DNA from: Euryodendron excelsum
Taxonomy: Eukaryota > Streptophyta > Magnoliopsida > Ericales > Pentaphylacaceae
Assembly (NCBI GenBank): GCA_033060915.1
Contig: CM065394.1
Coordinates: forward strand, 33,208,001 to 33,272,000
DNA length: 64,000 bases
Direction: 5' to 3'
Under the pieces are notes generated by a model. The model searched no databases, was not told where the DNA came from, and saw nothing but the letters and a program-made list of their open reading frames with translations. This document shows positions 1 to 11,972 of this stretch, piece by piece. Each line of letters starts with the position of its first letter. Position 1 is the first letter of the stretch. A program made the position numbers and the translations under genes.

Positions 1-1868
1 CTTTTCTCTACCAATTCTCATTCACTAAGCAATTCATATCTAGGTGTCAACTCCTATTAGTAAGGTAATTTAAGTCAACTAATTACTTAAGGTCAGTAAT
101 CAAACTTATTTCACATAAATGAATAATTTACATATCTGTTAACCATGTAATATATATAATTTACCTAATTATGGAATAATGAAATTAGGATTTCACAATT
201 TTGTATTATATCCGATAAAGAGGAAGGAAAATAATTAGTGAAGAAACGGGATAATTAGTGAAAGGATTGTGATTCCCCCTCAGGTTGTTTAATTGATTAG
301 ATAAGAGAGGAGAAAGGAAATAGATGATTCAAAATAGAATAATGCTGTACACGTAGGATTTTGGTATATAATTTTTATACAAAATTATGAGATTGTTTGT
401 GGACCATTCATTTCAAATAAAAACAACCATCATTTTAACTTATAATTTCAAAACAGAATATGTTATTCTGACAGAAAATTTATACAAAAACTTTTACTAG
501 AATATTGTGATAGTGACAGTTTTATAATTAAAAATTATTTTGGTGGTATTTTGTTTTGAAGTAAAAAACTCTCATTCATACACATCATTCTGTATAAAAA
601 TTTAATATAAATTTGTTTGTATAATGTTATTATTTTAAAAATATTACTGCCACATCATTTTAAAAAAAAAAATTTTATCAAAAATTTTATATGAATAGAA
701 TTTTCCTTCACAATAATTTCATACTTTAAAATAAAGTAGGTAACTGCCCCCCTTATTCTTTTTGCTAAAAAATGAACACATTACGAATTTGTGGATCCTG
801 CAAAAACCTTCCTCCCTCCCTCTTTTCTTTTGTTCGTCCACCACTCCTATCAAGTGGGGTATTCTATCTCACCTAATAATAGGAAGGATCTAACTGCGTA
901 TAAGAGGCAGAGCAAGGCAACCGTTACACTCGGACAATATTAAATAATTTTTTTGTACCTACCCTCTACTCTTTTACCTTTCTATGAATTTGTTTGGTAT
1001 AATTTTTTTTATCAATTTTTTTTAAAATTTACAAATAAAAATGTCAATTATTTATTTATTTTTTACTTTTCTAACTTTGCTTTAATTAAAGATAAACAAA
1101 AAAATTAAAAAAATAAGAAAAATTTGACTTTTTTTACTTATAAATTTTAAAAAATTAAGTAAATAAATGGTACCAAATGGTCTTATATCTTGCAAGCCAT
1201 ACAAAATGTTGAGTTACTTATTTCCAAGTTTTAGACCAAAATAACTTTTTCAAATTTAGACGAAAGAATCCTACAAAGTTGGAAAACAAAATAAAAAAAA
1301 AAAGGGACCAACGCCTGTCCAACAAGAGTGGCTCAGACTTAGATGTGCTCAAAAGTGAAAACCCAACAAGAAAAAGGAGTGAACTGTCATTTTCATAGGT
1401 CATGGATTAGATTTGATGTTGTAAAAGCAAAATTTACTGATTCAAAGGTGTCCTCTCAGTTAATCACACACCAACAGCACCGACTTTAATAATGGAAGAC
1501 TACTCAACTATTCGAACTTCGGACTTCCCCAAAAAATCATAGTCGAACAACCACAAGACGAATACCCCTTGTTACCGTTAAGCCCAAAAATCCACATATT
1601 CACCCCAACCCAACGTTCAAAACCCAGCACATTCCCAGTGCAAAATTTCAAATTCAAACTGCGATTTATTCCATCAATAGCATCAAACACAACACATAAA
1701 ACCAACCATATCAGACGCAACTACACAAGACAAGACCAAAATCTCCCAAACCCTTCCCAAAATTTGTATCTACTAAGTACTTCCTATGGTTCAAATTCAC
1801 TTTCTTGTACATTGAACTATTTTCCCACTAGAGAATCCCATCTCTGTCTCCTCTCTGCCCATACCATT
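1..1868. other. AT-rich 5' flank of the tubby-like gene
   Basis: No convincing coding region. The stretch is AT-rich with A and T runs. From about 1569 a reading frame stays open into the tubby-like exon 1, but the extra 100 residues are low-complexity and unlike any tubby family N-terminus. I therefore read about 1450-1868 as promoter and 5' UTR. Nothing else is recognisable. Confidence 0.5.
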
Positions 1869-4693
1869 ATGTCTGGTTTCAAGGAATCTTCAATTCCACG
1901 CCAATGTTCATGCAATTCCCTCCATGTCAATCCCCTCAATGAGCTCAAACACAATCGTAGCTGCAGTAAAGGAGGCCAAAACCCAGTTACTGTCTCCGAT
2001 GACAAAGAGAATGCCATACCAAGTAAGGTCAGAAACTCCATTCATGCTGACAAAGAAAATGCAGTACCCACTAATGGGTCTTGTGCTGTGGCCAAACAGC
2101 GCCCCAATGGGAAATTTTATCTAAGAGATAGGGCCTTGAAGCCATCTTCTTTACAGCTATGTATGCAATTGAACGAGCCCGATTGGATATTTGGGTCAAA
2201 AATTTGGGATCCCATTGACTCAGATAACCCAAATTCTGTCAACATTTGGAATTATTCAGATTCGGAGGCTGCTCCTGCTTCTTCATGGTCTACGCTGCCG
2301 AACAGGTAGTTTCTGTATACCCTTCTGAATTTGATTAATCTGTATCTATATCTTGTCTAGAACATAAAGAACTATTTATGGATTTGCTGTTTGTGACTCT
2401 GGTTTCAGGTCTTTGTTGTGTAGACCTTTGCCAGTGGATATTGGGAGGTGTACTTGTGTAATAGTGAAAGAATCATTACCAGAAGGACTAGATGGGGGCA
2501 CTCTATATTCCTTATATACCAATGTAAGGTCTTTGTACCTCCTATGGGGATTTTATGGATATCTTGATTTGCTTGTGAAATTGTTTGTGAAGAATTACCA
2601 TTACTCTTACAAAGTTGTCTTATTTTTCTTTTCCTGTGTGACTAGTAACTAAGCCGAATTTCTTCATAAATTGATAAATCTGGTTCACTCTCTTTACTTT
2701 AATTTCAAATTTTCTTTTGATGGAAGAACTTTATTATTCATGGAAGAGAAGCTACAGCAGCATTAAGGATGCAAATTTTCAAATTTTTTTGCAGCCTTAA
2801 TAATAAAATGTCCCCATAGTTCTCATTCATGTATATCTTAAAGTGGATGCAGTTTCAAACTAGACATGGCGTAGATATCTTTCTTAGAAAAAGCCAAACT
2901 TTATGTTGTGGACAACCTTGGTTCTTCCATTAAGAACATAATAGCATAGTAAAAAGTTAAAAAAGAAAGACTGTGATTGGTTTAACTTCTCTATCACATG
3001 TTAGTTTTTGAATGGAAGAACCATCAAGAGACTATGAAATATTTTCTCATGTCTCGAATGCATGGGAAAAAGTGAACAAAATAAATGAAATGGAACCATT
3101 TCATTGAAAAGAAGATTAAGCTACTTCATTAATAAATGGTTATTTTGGAGAATTGTAATTATTAAAGATGGTAAGCGTAATTCCTTTTAGGACGAGTCGT
3201 GTCTTACAGGATCTTTTATGTTTTTTTTTCACTACAAGAGATCCAATTTTAGAGGAAGTCCTAACATAAAAGCACTAAATGTAGAGATGTGTTTCCAGAT
3301 ATAATATGCGTCTTCGTGAAAGGGACTAAACATGAAGCTGTGTAATTCAAATAAGGGTGTACTTTCCCAAATTTGTGTATCATTTTGCATGTTATAGTCA
3401 CTCTAATTAGTCTGTATCAACAAACATGATCCTATTGGAAGAATGGGAGTTTTATGGCATGCAAGGGAACACAATTTGATAATAGATCCTTATTTGTGTT
3501 ATTTACTTGTGTCCTTCAAAAAACTAAAATTTATTAGTTACTTGTTTGACTTTGATATTTGTGCTATCGTTAATCAATCTAATTGATTATCTTTCTCATG
3601 TTTAGTAGGGCTTTTATCACTAACAATTCTTATGCATAAATTTTACTAATAGATATTAACAGGCAAATATACATGGTGGCATCATTTTTAATATTGTTTT
3701 TGTTACTCCTTTCTTGTGTGAATAAGATTTGTTAGTGAGAATAGCATTTCTTTACATGTGTAAAGAAGAATTATAAAGGATTATGTGTTTTATAACGAAG
3801 GATTATGTGCGTTATTTTGAAAAGAGAAAATAAGGAGATTTCTATTTACATGTAATGAAGAGTTTGTGTTCTTTCCATCATATGTTGATTTATACGTGTC
3901 CATAAAAAGTTCTTTATCAAAGGTTGTGTCCTATCTTCTTAATGTTAAGGTCTATAGCTTGTCTTTCTTATAGGGCCTAAACCCATGTAAAGTGAGCACG
4001 CACCATTTCACAAAGGTGTTGGTTTTGGGCCTTTGCACTCAAGGCATTTGTTGGAGCAATATATGTTTTGTTTTGAGAAATTAAGAGACATGTTTGGAGA
4101 GAGGCATTGCCCACACAAACAAGAGAGGTCTTCTCTAAATGTAGGCAGATGGGTCATCCATAAATGGGTTGATAGCCCTCTCTAGGGGGTGGACACCGCC
4201 CATCCATTGCACTTCTCTAATAAGTGTGCGTGAGCTTTGCTCCCACACACTGAATTTCCAAATCATGTTTTTTATTGTTTGAATTTTCAAATAAACATTT
4301 CTATTGGTGCATTGATAAAGGTTTGAGGTATCAAATGACATTAACATGTTACAAGCATGAAAAACGTGATTGTGCAAGATAAGAAGGCAAGATATCGTGT
4401 ATGCTTGAGGAAGCGATTAGATAGAGGTGTACATTTGTTTGGTATACAAACCTAGAACCAATTGGGATCCTTAACATGCCATTCTTGCAACTCCAGCGAT
4501 GTAATCCAAACTTGTAGAAGCTCACGGTGGGATGCTACTATGGTGTATTGAGTAACACCATACACGCATAGCTCCAAAAGCCATATAAACGTACATAATT
4601 TGGGAGAGAGGTAAAAAGAAGAAATTGATTTTTTCTACTCTCGCTATTTCTGCTTTTTTATCCTCATTCTTATCCAGCACATATAAACATACA

Positions 4694-4742
<49 letters not shown>

Positions 4743-7700
4743 TGTTGCCAGCGTGGGCGATCGCACATATCCCCAAAAAAATGACGCCATCCTACAAAGG
4801 GTGACCTGCCAATCTGTAGCTGATCCATGTAGGCACATGGACCTGCATGGTACGCCCATAGGTAGGTTGATAGCCCTCTGTAGGGGGTGGGCACTGCTCA
4901 TGAGCTATTCCTCTTTTTTCAGGATGTGTCCCAATCGCTCAAGCCAACAACAATAGATATATGTGTGTCCATGTGTTGGTTAAGAGCGAGGAGGAAAAAA
5001 AAATAGATAGTAAAGAAAATCAATTTCTCCTCCTTACCTCAATCTCCCAAATGTTATGCGTATGTAAGGCTTTTGGAGCTATAGAGTGTGTGGTGCTATT
5101 CAATATACTGTAGTAGTATCCCACAATGAGCTTTTACAGATCTAGACTGCATTGTTGGAGCTACAAGAATGGCATGTAAAGCATCTTTTTGCGATTCTGT
5201 ATTTTCAGGGTTAGCACCTAACTAAGTTACATTCTGTTTATTGCTTCCGCTTGCATTTACAATTTCTGACACTAAGAGTCTTTGAATTGATAAAAAAAGT
5301 ACAGTTCTTTTCCATTATTGCACTTTCGAAAGGCTTTCTTTTGCATTTTTAGGTTAGAGTTTCACATTGGGTACTCTATTTCAAATTCAGAAGATTGTCT
5401 TCGCTTTAGGTGATTGAGACTGCAGCCTGATGAGTAAAATTGTGGTTGTTCATTTCTTTTGTTGTATAACCTCAAATTCTAACTCCAAAAGACCTGTACC
5501 ATAAGCTTCTACTTAATGGATTTTCTCCAATGCGTCTTGCGGTCTTTTCCTTCTCAAGAAGGGATTCTCCACATAATATGTGGTCTTCTGATTGTATGTG
5601 TTGCATGGTTATCTGTGTTCTGGATGGTGGATTGCAATTGTTTTTGCTATAACTTGCTTGGAGGGGAAGGTATTGTTTCCCTAAACTTGCAAATTTACTT
5701 CCTCACATTGGGCTTTGTATATAACTACAAAGTTTCATTGATTTCACTGTAAGTGGTTTGGTATTTAGCGGACCTGTGCAAAAGGACCTACCACTTTATT
5801 AGATCACCATTGGACTATGCAAAATAATATATTATTTTTGTATAGAACTTATTTTTAACTTTACTGTGAATTAGGAAACATGATATGCTCTATGATATCA
5901 CCATGCTCTTTATAATTTTGAGTTATTTTTGGATTCTCTATCACTCAAACAATAAGATCCTTAGCTCGAGATAGTGCATACGGTCGTTCATGTTTATAGG
6001 CATATTTGTTTTCGCATCTTTAAGAAGTTCAATAGCAGGGTTTGACAGGATGAGAAAGCGAGGTACTTAGAATTAGTATAGTGTTCAGGATGCATTGCAA
6101 TAAACCTTTGTATCTCGTACTCATGTGATTGTTCTACACTTCACAACTTAATTTCAACATTTTTCTTAACTATGATAAGTGTATAGTTCCCTTGTACTAC
6201 TCAACAATGTTCGTAACTGTTCATAAATGCGTGTGCTATATGTGGTTGAAACTTGGGCCTCTTCGCAACTTAGGAAAGTCCCCCAAGCATCCCACTATGT
6301 AAATGTCAAATATTGTTGCTGCTATCAACAGAGGTATTACTAAGCCAATGGAATCTTAATTGTCTTCAACATTTGTAGAAGGTATCAGAATTTTAAATTA
6401 AATGCCAGTAAGATAAGTACATAGTTCCTGATGTACTTTAACTAGTTTCTTATACCATTTGAAGTCACTGGACTATGGTTTTGCTACTTAGCAATAGGGT
6501 TCAGGACACAAGAAAAATTTATAATTATTTTTTTATTTATCAAAGAAAAAAATTGCTTGGTCCACTCTGCCATGCATCTGTAAATATTAAGCCTGCTCTC
6601 TCTCTCTCTCTCTCTCTCTCCAATTGAAGATCTATGAGTTGTGCATTATGATTGGGAGGGGATGGGATGCTAATATGGTATACATAATATTCCTTCTGCC
6701 ATAAGAAACTAACATGATTGGCTTCTGCTTATGGAATACTTCAATTTGCTTGATTTTTCAATTGTCATTTGAAACATTAGGAAGGTCAAGGACGACAAGA
6801 TCGGAAACTTGCTGTGGCTCATCACAGGTGGCGTAATGGAAGATCTGAGTTTGTTGTAGCTCAAAATATGAAGGGAATATTTTGCAGTTCAGATGATAGT
6901 TTTGTTGGGACTGTAACTTCTAACCTTATGGGTTCAAAATACCATATTTGGGATCAGGTTAGTTCTTTAAATAACTATCACAACATGAATATCTCATCAA
7001 TTAAAATGATTTTAGTCCTTACTTTGTTTGATCATGCATTTTCTTGCAGTTTAGCCACCTCAATTCCCTTTTTAAACAGTCTAAACCACCACTGGCTATT
7101 GTGTCGTAAGCTCTCTCTCTCTCTCTCTCTCCCCGACACCTTTGTTTGTTAATGCTTATTTATCCTCTTTTGATTCTATAGATTCCTGCCTACCGTATCC
7201 ACATGGACAGGAAGTTACAGAACAATTAGGGTGTGGATACCAAAGCACCAATCCATGCAGCTAAAGACTACAACTCAGGTTAGCTTAAGAGATTCATTAG
7301 GAATATGCATCACGTTGTCGTATTTCATGTAGTTACTTTCTAGTTGAGTACTGCCAATCTCCTTGTTAATTCGATGCATCTCATGTAGATACAAAATATT
7401 AGACCAAAGGATTGGGAAGGGAAAATGGACGAAGTCCATCAGCTATTCTCAAGAATTCCACATTACAACAATGTAAGTTGGGAGTTGCTCCTTGTTCATG
7501 AACCAATTAGGTTTGACCACCTTATTTCATATTTGGTCTTTGATTGTTTATGTTGGTCTGCAGATTTCAAGACAATATGAATTAGACTTCAGAGACAGAG
7601 CACAAGCAGGACTTAGAATCCAGAGCTCAGTGAAGAATTTCCAACTGATTTTGGAGGTATTATCAACTTCCTTCACATGAACAATCCTCATCATTTTCAT

Positions 7701-8339
7701 TCATTCTTTTCTAAACTTTAGTCAGGAATCAGGATGAATGATTCATGTGAAACTAGAACCTTTCCAACAAATAGATACTGCATGACATAAGAAACAAAAC
7801 ATAACTTGCAGGCATACAGACTCTCATACGTGTATGCTTGCATTCATGCCCACCCTCTCTCTCTCTCTCTCTGTGGTACATACATGGATGTATAGCAACA
7901 ATGGGAATAGCTGGATTTCAATGCTTAATTCGTGAAAATATGATGACTAAAAATAAGTGGTTTTCTAATATATCTTCAGTTCCAAGTACTAACTTAAATT
8001 GGTGTAATAGAAGAATGGAAGGCAGACAATCCTGCAGCTTGGAAGGGTGGGAAAATCAAAGTATGTAATGGATTACAGGCAAGTAATTAAATTCCCTTTT
8101 CTACATTACATTTAGTGCATTAAATGGGAATAAGCATACCTGAATTTTATCTTCCTGAGGCTAGAGCTATGACTAAAAACATCAGGAAAGTTTTAAGCAA
8201 TTGAAGAGTGAAGAAACATAAAGGGACGTCAAAAAGAACTAATGGTTGTATTTTGTGTCACAGATATCCTTTGACTGGTTTCCAAGCGTTTTGCATATGT
8301 TTGGCTTCTATAGATTCAAAGCTTTGCTGCGCATTGTGA
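1869..8339 (+). CDS. TLP8: Tubby-like protein 8 (F-box-less TULP)
   Basis: Coding exons read as 1869-2305, 2409-2523, 6781-6957, 7050-7105, 7182-7278, 7389-7472, 7564-7656, 8011-8078 and 8264-8339, giving 400 residues. The frame closes at every junction. Residues from about 146 to the end form the tubby C-terminal domain, with recognisable blocks LAVAHHRWRNGRSEFVVAQN, TWTGSYRTIR, LDFRDRAQAGLRIQSSVKNF and the ending YPLTGFQAFCICLASIDSK. The F-box found in most plant TULPs is absent, as in Arabidopsis TLP8 (about 397 residues), which this resembles along its whole length, including DSEAAPASSWSTLPNR. Tubby domains bind membrane phosphoinositides; the role of TLP8 is poorly known. The start at 1869 (MSGFKESS) is chosen because the upstream extension looks untranslated. 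Two KEN boxes lie at residues 46-48 and 62-64. The eighth intron uses a GC donor. Intron 2 is 4.26 kb and holds repeats. The exons show no breaks. Confidence 0.93.
4473..5179. mobile_element. Fold-back inverted-repeat element in TLP8 intron 2
   Basis: The left arm (about 4473-4660) reads as the imperfect reverse complement of the right arm (about 4975-5179). Shared blocks include 'ggcatgt', 'ggcttttggagctat' and 'caatttct'. By eye the arms are roughly three-quarters identical over about 190 bp. The core holds a (CA)n run and a 'tagccctctgtagggggtgg' segment. No coding capacity and no clear target duplication were seen. It looks like a non-autonomous fold-back or MULE-like transposon. The transcript could form a long hairpin. 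Confidence 0.55.
4700..4734. repeat. (CA)n microsatellite
   Basis: An uninterrupted run of about 17 CA units in the core of the intronic inverted-repeat element. Confidence 0.95.
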
Positions 8340-8997
8340 TTATATTTTGCTGCTGTCTTTGTAGTTCAACCTCTGAACACAGATTTTGATTCCACTATTA
8401 CTGCTTCATTTTTTCTTCCTCAATTTTGAGCTCAATATGTGAGTCATTTGAGCAGATGGATATGTACGATGCTTTTGTTCATTAAAACTCGAATTGTAAG
8501 AAGAAAGTAGATGGCGAGAATTCGTTGGGCTCTCTACTTTCAAAACTAGAAGAAAAAAAGAAATATTATACTTGACCTCTCTAGCCAACATTCCTTCCCT
8601 TGATGCATCCTGTTTGCTTAGATGATTATAGTTTCATATTTGGAGTTATGCCAGCATAATTGGTAGAAATGGTGTTGGGAGCGAGTCCCATTCTGATAGA
8701 TGTGGATCACGTACGAAATTTGCATGGAGATATCGTTGTTTTAATTTGCAACTGCCATTTATGATGAATGCGCTTGTATTTTTGCCATTTATGGAGATAT
8801 CGTTGTTCTGTATTTTTGCAGGGAAAGTTGGAGGGAAAAAAGAGAAAAGAATAACTTTGTGAAAAAAAAGCGGAAAATGCGTCTGTTCTGATATTTTTGC
8901 ACATTACAGAATCAATTACTCCTAACCCCTGTTTTGAGCAACCAAAGAATTGAATTCTGTTTCCACTTTGATAAAAAGAATTTGCCAGGATTATATA
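8340..8997. other. 3' UTR and intergenic DNA after TLP8
   Basis: No gene is visible. The region probably includes the TLP8 3' UTR. A short local duplication of 'ggagatatcgttgtt' occurs at about 8725 and 8793. The tract ends at the ATATA target site of the solo LTR. Confidence 0.5.
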
Positions 8998-10262
8998 TGT
9001 TGGAAATAATACTTCCTATTAAACTATGTGTGTAAGAAGTGTTGCACACAATTAAAGCGACTAGTACAAAACTAGCAAACAACTAGAAGCAAACTAGACG
9101 TCAACTAGAAGACAACTAGAAGCAATTCTAAATAATTAAATACAGAACTCGAACAACTTACTCAGTTGTTGTACTTAAATTAGAAATTTGGCAAATGAAC
9201 AGAAGATCATAGAATTGAAATTTAGATCAAGTCGAGTGTGTGAGACTCTCTCTTTAGAAACAAATTCACCCCTCACAGTCAGTGCTTAGGAGTAGATGGG
9301 TGCCTTTCAGGATAAAATGATCTTAACAGATTCTAAGTAACACTTTAATAGAATCTGCTCGGCGAAATAATTATATGATTTTGAACTTTTTCGAAAAATG
9401 AGAGGAGAAAAATAAATGTAGAGTAGAAAAATCAATGCTATGCAATTTTGGAATCATTCAAAGTTTTATGAATCCAGGATTCAACCCTATGCCTGTTCAT
9501 AGCACTAATTCGAATAGCTCTAGCAGACAAACAACCCTTACTAGAGAAACACGCCCTTTTGCCGAAACGGATATACATCCATTTCGAGTCAATGGAATTC
9601 TAACGTACCTCTAACGGCTCCAATGGTCATAAATCAATTCATCCTTTGCCGAAACGGACACACATACGTTTGGAGTCAACGGAATTCTAAAGAATCGGAG
9701 AGACACATACTTTGTTGAAACGGACACACATCTATTTGGAGTCAACAGAATTCTAATAGCTTCAATGGTCAGAAATCAATTCATTTAATTTGAAGTCCGT
9801 TTGGAGTCAACAGAATTCTAATAGCTTCAATGGTCAGAAATCAATTCATTTAATTTGAATCGTACTTTGACCCAAAAGGGTAAAGACCCACAACGGAGTC
9901 CGGTTCGGAGCAAGACGGCAACGACAACGGCCGTGTTTTGTGGGTCAACCCATGAGTTGGGTAGGTCCTCCCCCCTTGGGGCTCAACCCGCCTCTAAGTT
10001 ATGACTTTACAATGCACATCATCTTCCACTTAAGATTTCGGTATGGGATAAACCTTTTTAACTTCTAATTTTCCATGGTTATATTGGCCATTTTAGAAAC
10101 TAATAACTCATTCAATCCTTAACGGATTTGAGTAAGTAAATACATGAGATTAATCTACTCACGGAGGTTAATCCAATTCACCATGGACCCACTTAAACGG
10201 ATGTGTGAGTTTCACATTTTAATTGGCTCAAAGTAATGCAAAACACCACTGTATTTCTAACA
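8998..10262. mobile_element. Solo LTR, probably Copia-type
   Basis: The block starts TGTTGGAAAT and ends ATTTCTAACA, a near-perfect inverted terminal pair of the TG..CA kind. It is flanked on both sides by ATATA (8993-8997 and 10263-10267), the 5-bp target duplication expected of an LTR retrotransposon. No primer site, internal coding region or second LTR lies within it, so it is read as a solo LTR left by unequal recombination. The extended TGTTGGAAA start is common in Copia LTRs. The target site is itself low-complexity, which weakens that part of the evidence. Confidence 0.65.
9558..9860. repeat. Minisatellite inside the solo LTR
   Basis: About four copies of a 65-90 bp unit built on 'gaaacggacacacat..tttggagtcaacgaattctaa'. 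The last two copies (from 9735 and from 9800) have a period of 65 bp and are almost identical over about 60 bp. The first two are degenerate. Confidence 0.75.
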
Positions 10263-11972
10263 ATATATACTCATGATTGTGGTATGTATGTTCATGCAAC
10301 TTACCTCATGGCAGTGGATGGGAGAAACTTTCAAAATTGGCTTGTGAGCCTAGTATCCAACTCTTTGACTTGATCCTGAGTCTAAACCCCTACTTAATTA
10401 AACTGTCAAAATTTACTCGCATTTGGGGTTTCAATTCTTGATTTCATCGGGACTTAACAAAAGTAATTTGGTGGCTGCTCTCAACCTCTTGTTGTAATTA
10501 ACATCCACATCTTCTTGGAGTATGATCTCACTTGGGGGACTTTTATTTTTCGTTTTGTCATAAGAGAGGCATATAAAAATCAATCAAACGGTGAGTGGAG
10601 CTTTAACTCCTAACAACTCCTCCATGAGTTTATCTGAAAGGTACACGTTACAAAGTAGAGAATACTACAGGCAGACGTGGTAGTTTACCAGTTGCCATGG
10701 TGGTGCTTCCATAAGAAGACTACTTCCAAAAGATACATATATATATATATATATAATTATATATATTATTTTCTATTGAAGGGTGAAAGAAATCTATAGT
10801 CGTCCTTGTTGCAGAATGGGACAACTGCTAACATATAATTTGAAATGGAAGGATTATGTGGTTAAATATTCAATTTGCTCAATCCTCACTGTGTGCTTTT
10901 GCTGCCTGTGTTTGCTCTGCGCGTGCCATGGCGGGCTTGTTAGACGTGACATGCTAGCCACACACGAGACGTGATAGGGAGAGCTAGGAAGAGGTTTCTT
11001 CAAACTATATCTATATTTTTAATAAAAGATAACAGTGAATTACTCCAAAAAAAAAAAAAAAAATGACAGAAAGTCAGATTGGGACCCTTGGGTTCTCCTC
11101 AATTTACAACCCCACGCGTTAACTATCCCCTTCTTACCTTTAAAAGTTTATAAAATGGTAACGACCACTTCGATATACTCAGCCTGAGAAACTGTATGAA
11201 CCAAGAGAAGAAGAAAGAGAGAGCAATTGAAATAACAATAACTTTAGCCATAGGATAGGATTTACACCTCATATGCTTGTCTTAATTCTCGAGTACCATC
11301 GGCCAGTCACAAGTCAGCTACACCTATATATATATATATGAATATGTTTATCATACACTACTAAAAGGAAAGCTGATTCCTGCACTGCATCCCATATATG
11401 TCCTCAACTATATATGATTGCTTCAAGCATAGACCACACTCGACAAAGTTATAAAATCAACACAACCCGATGCAAAGCATGTTCCGCACAAAATTACCAG
11501 CTAATTAGAGCTACAATGGCATTAAGATATAACAATTAATCACAAAAACATGGACTATAGTTGATAGACTATAGAACAGAAATATCCATTTATTGAAGAA
11601 TAAATAAAACTGAGGGCTCTTACATGCCAACAATTGCCTTATTATCAGATAGATAAACAAATGTCTATTTCCATCTATATCTACACGTAATGAACCAATA
11701 GCACTAACTAAAAAAAAAAACTTCCTTCTCCCCATATTCAGAAGAGGAAGAGAACCTTAATATTGTAAAAACACCAACAAAAAAAAAAAAAAAAAATTAT
11801 CCATTCTCTTTTGGTCGTCGTTCTGGTTTCTGTCCTCACCCTTACATTCACAAAAATAATCTATATGTATATATCCTAAGGGCAGTAGTATTCTTTCTGG
11901 GTTTTTTTTTATTTTTTGTAACCAGGTATCTGGACCAATTTGTGCATATTTTGACTAAGCATCCGGCTTGCA
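10263..11972. other. Intergenic, no gene seen
   Basis: AT-rich spacer with a (TA)n run near 10737-10755, adenine runs near 11047-11063 and 11779-11796, and a (TA)n run near 11325-11338. The part just below 11973 should contain the 3' UTR of the minus-strand AP2 gene. Confidence 0.5.

Larger units (their letters stand above)
2524..6780 (+). other. Large second intron of the tubby-like gene
   Basis: This 4257-bp intron separates the exon ending in SLYTN from the exon starting EGQGRQDRKL. It contains the inverted-repeat element described at 4473-5179. It also holds a related block at about 4095-4260 that shares a 'gttgatagccctct..tagggggtgg' motif with the core of that element at about 4865-4893, and CT microsatellites such as 6595-6620. 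Otherwise it is AT-rich and non-coding. Short open frames inside it look random. Confidence 0.75.

Noticed and set aside
1569..1868. N-terminal extension of 100 residues on the tubby-like protein
   Set aside because: Composition is low-complexity and unlike the family; the conserved start is at 1869.
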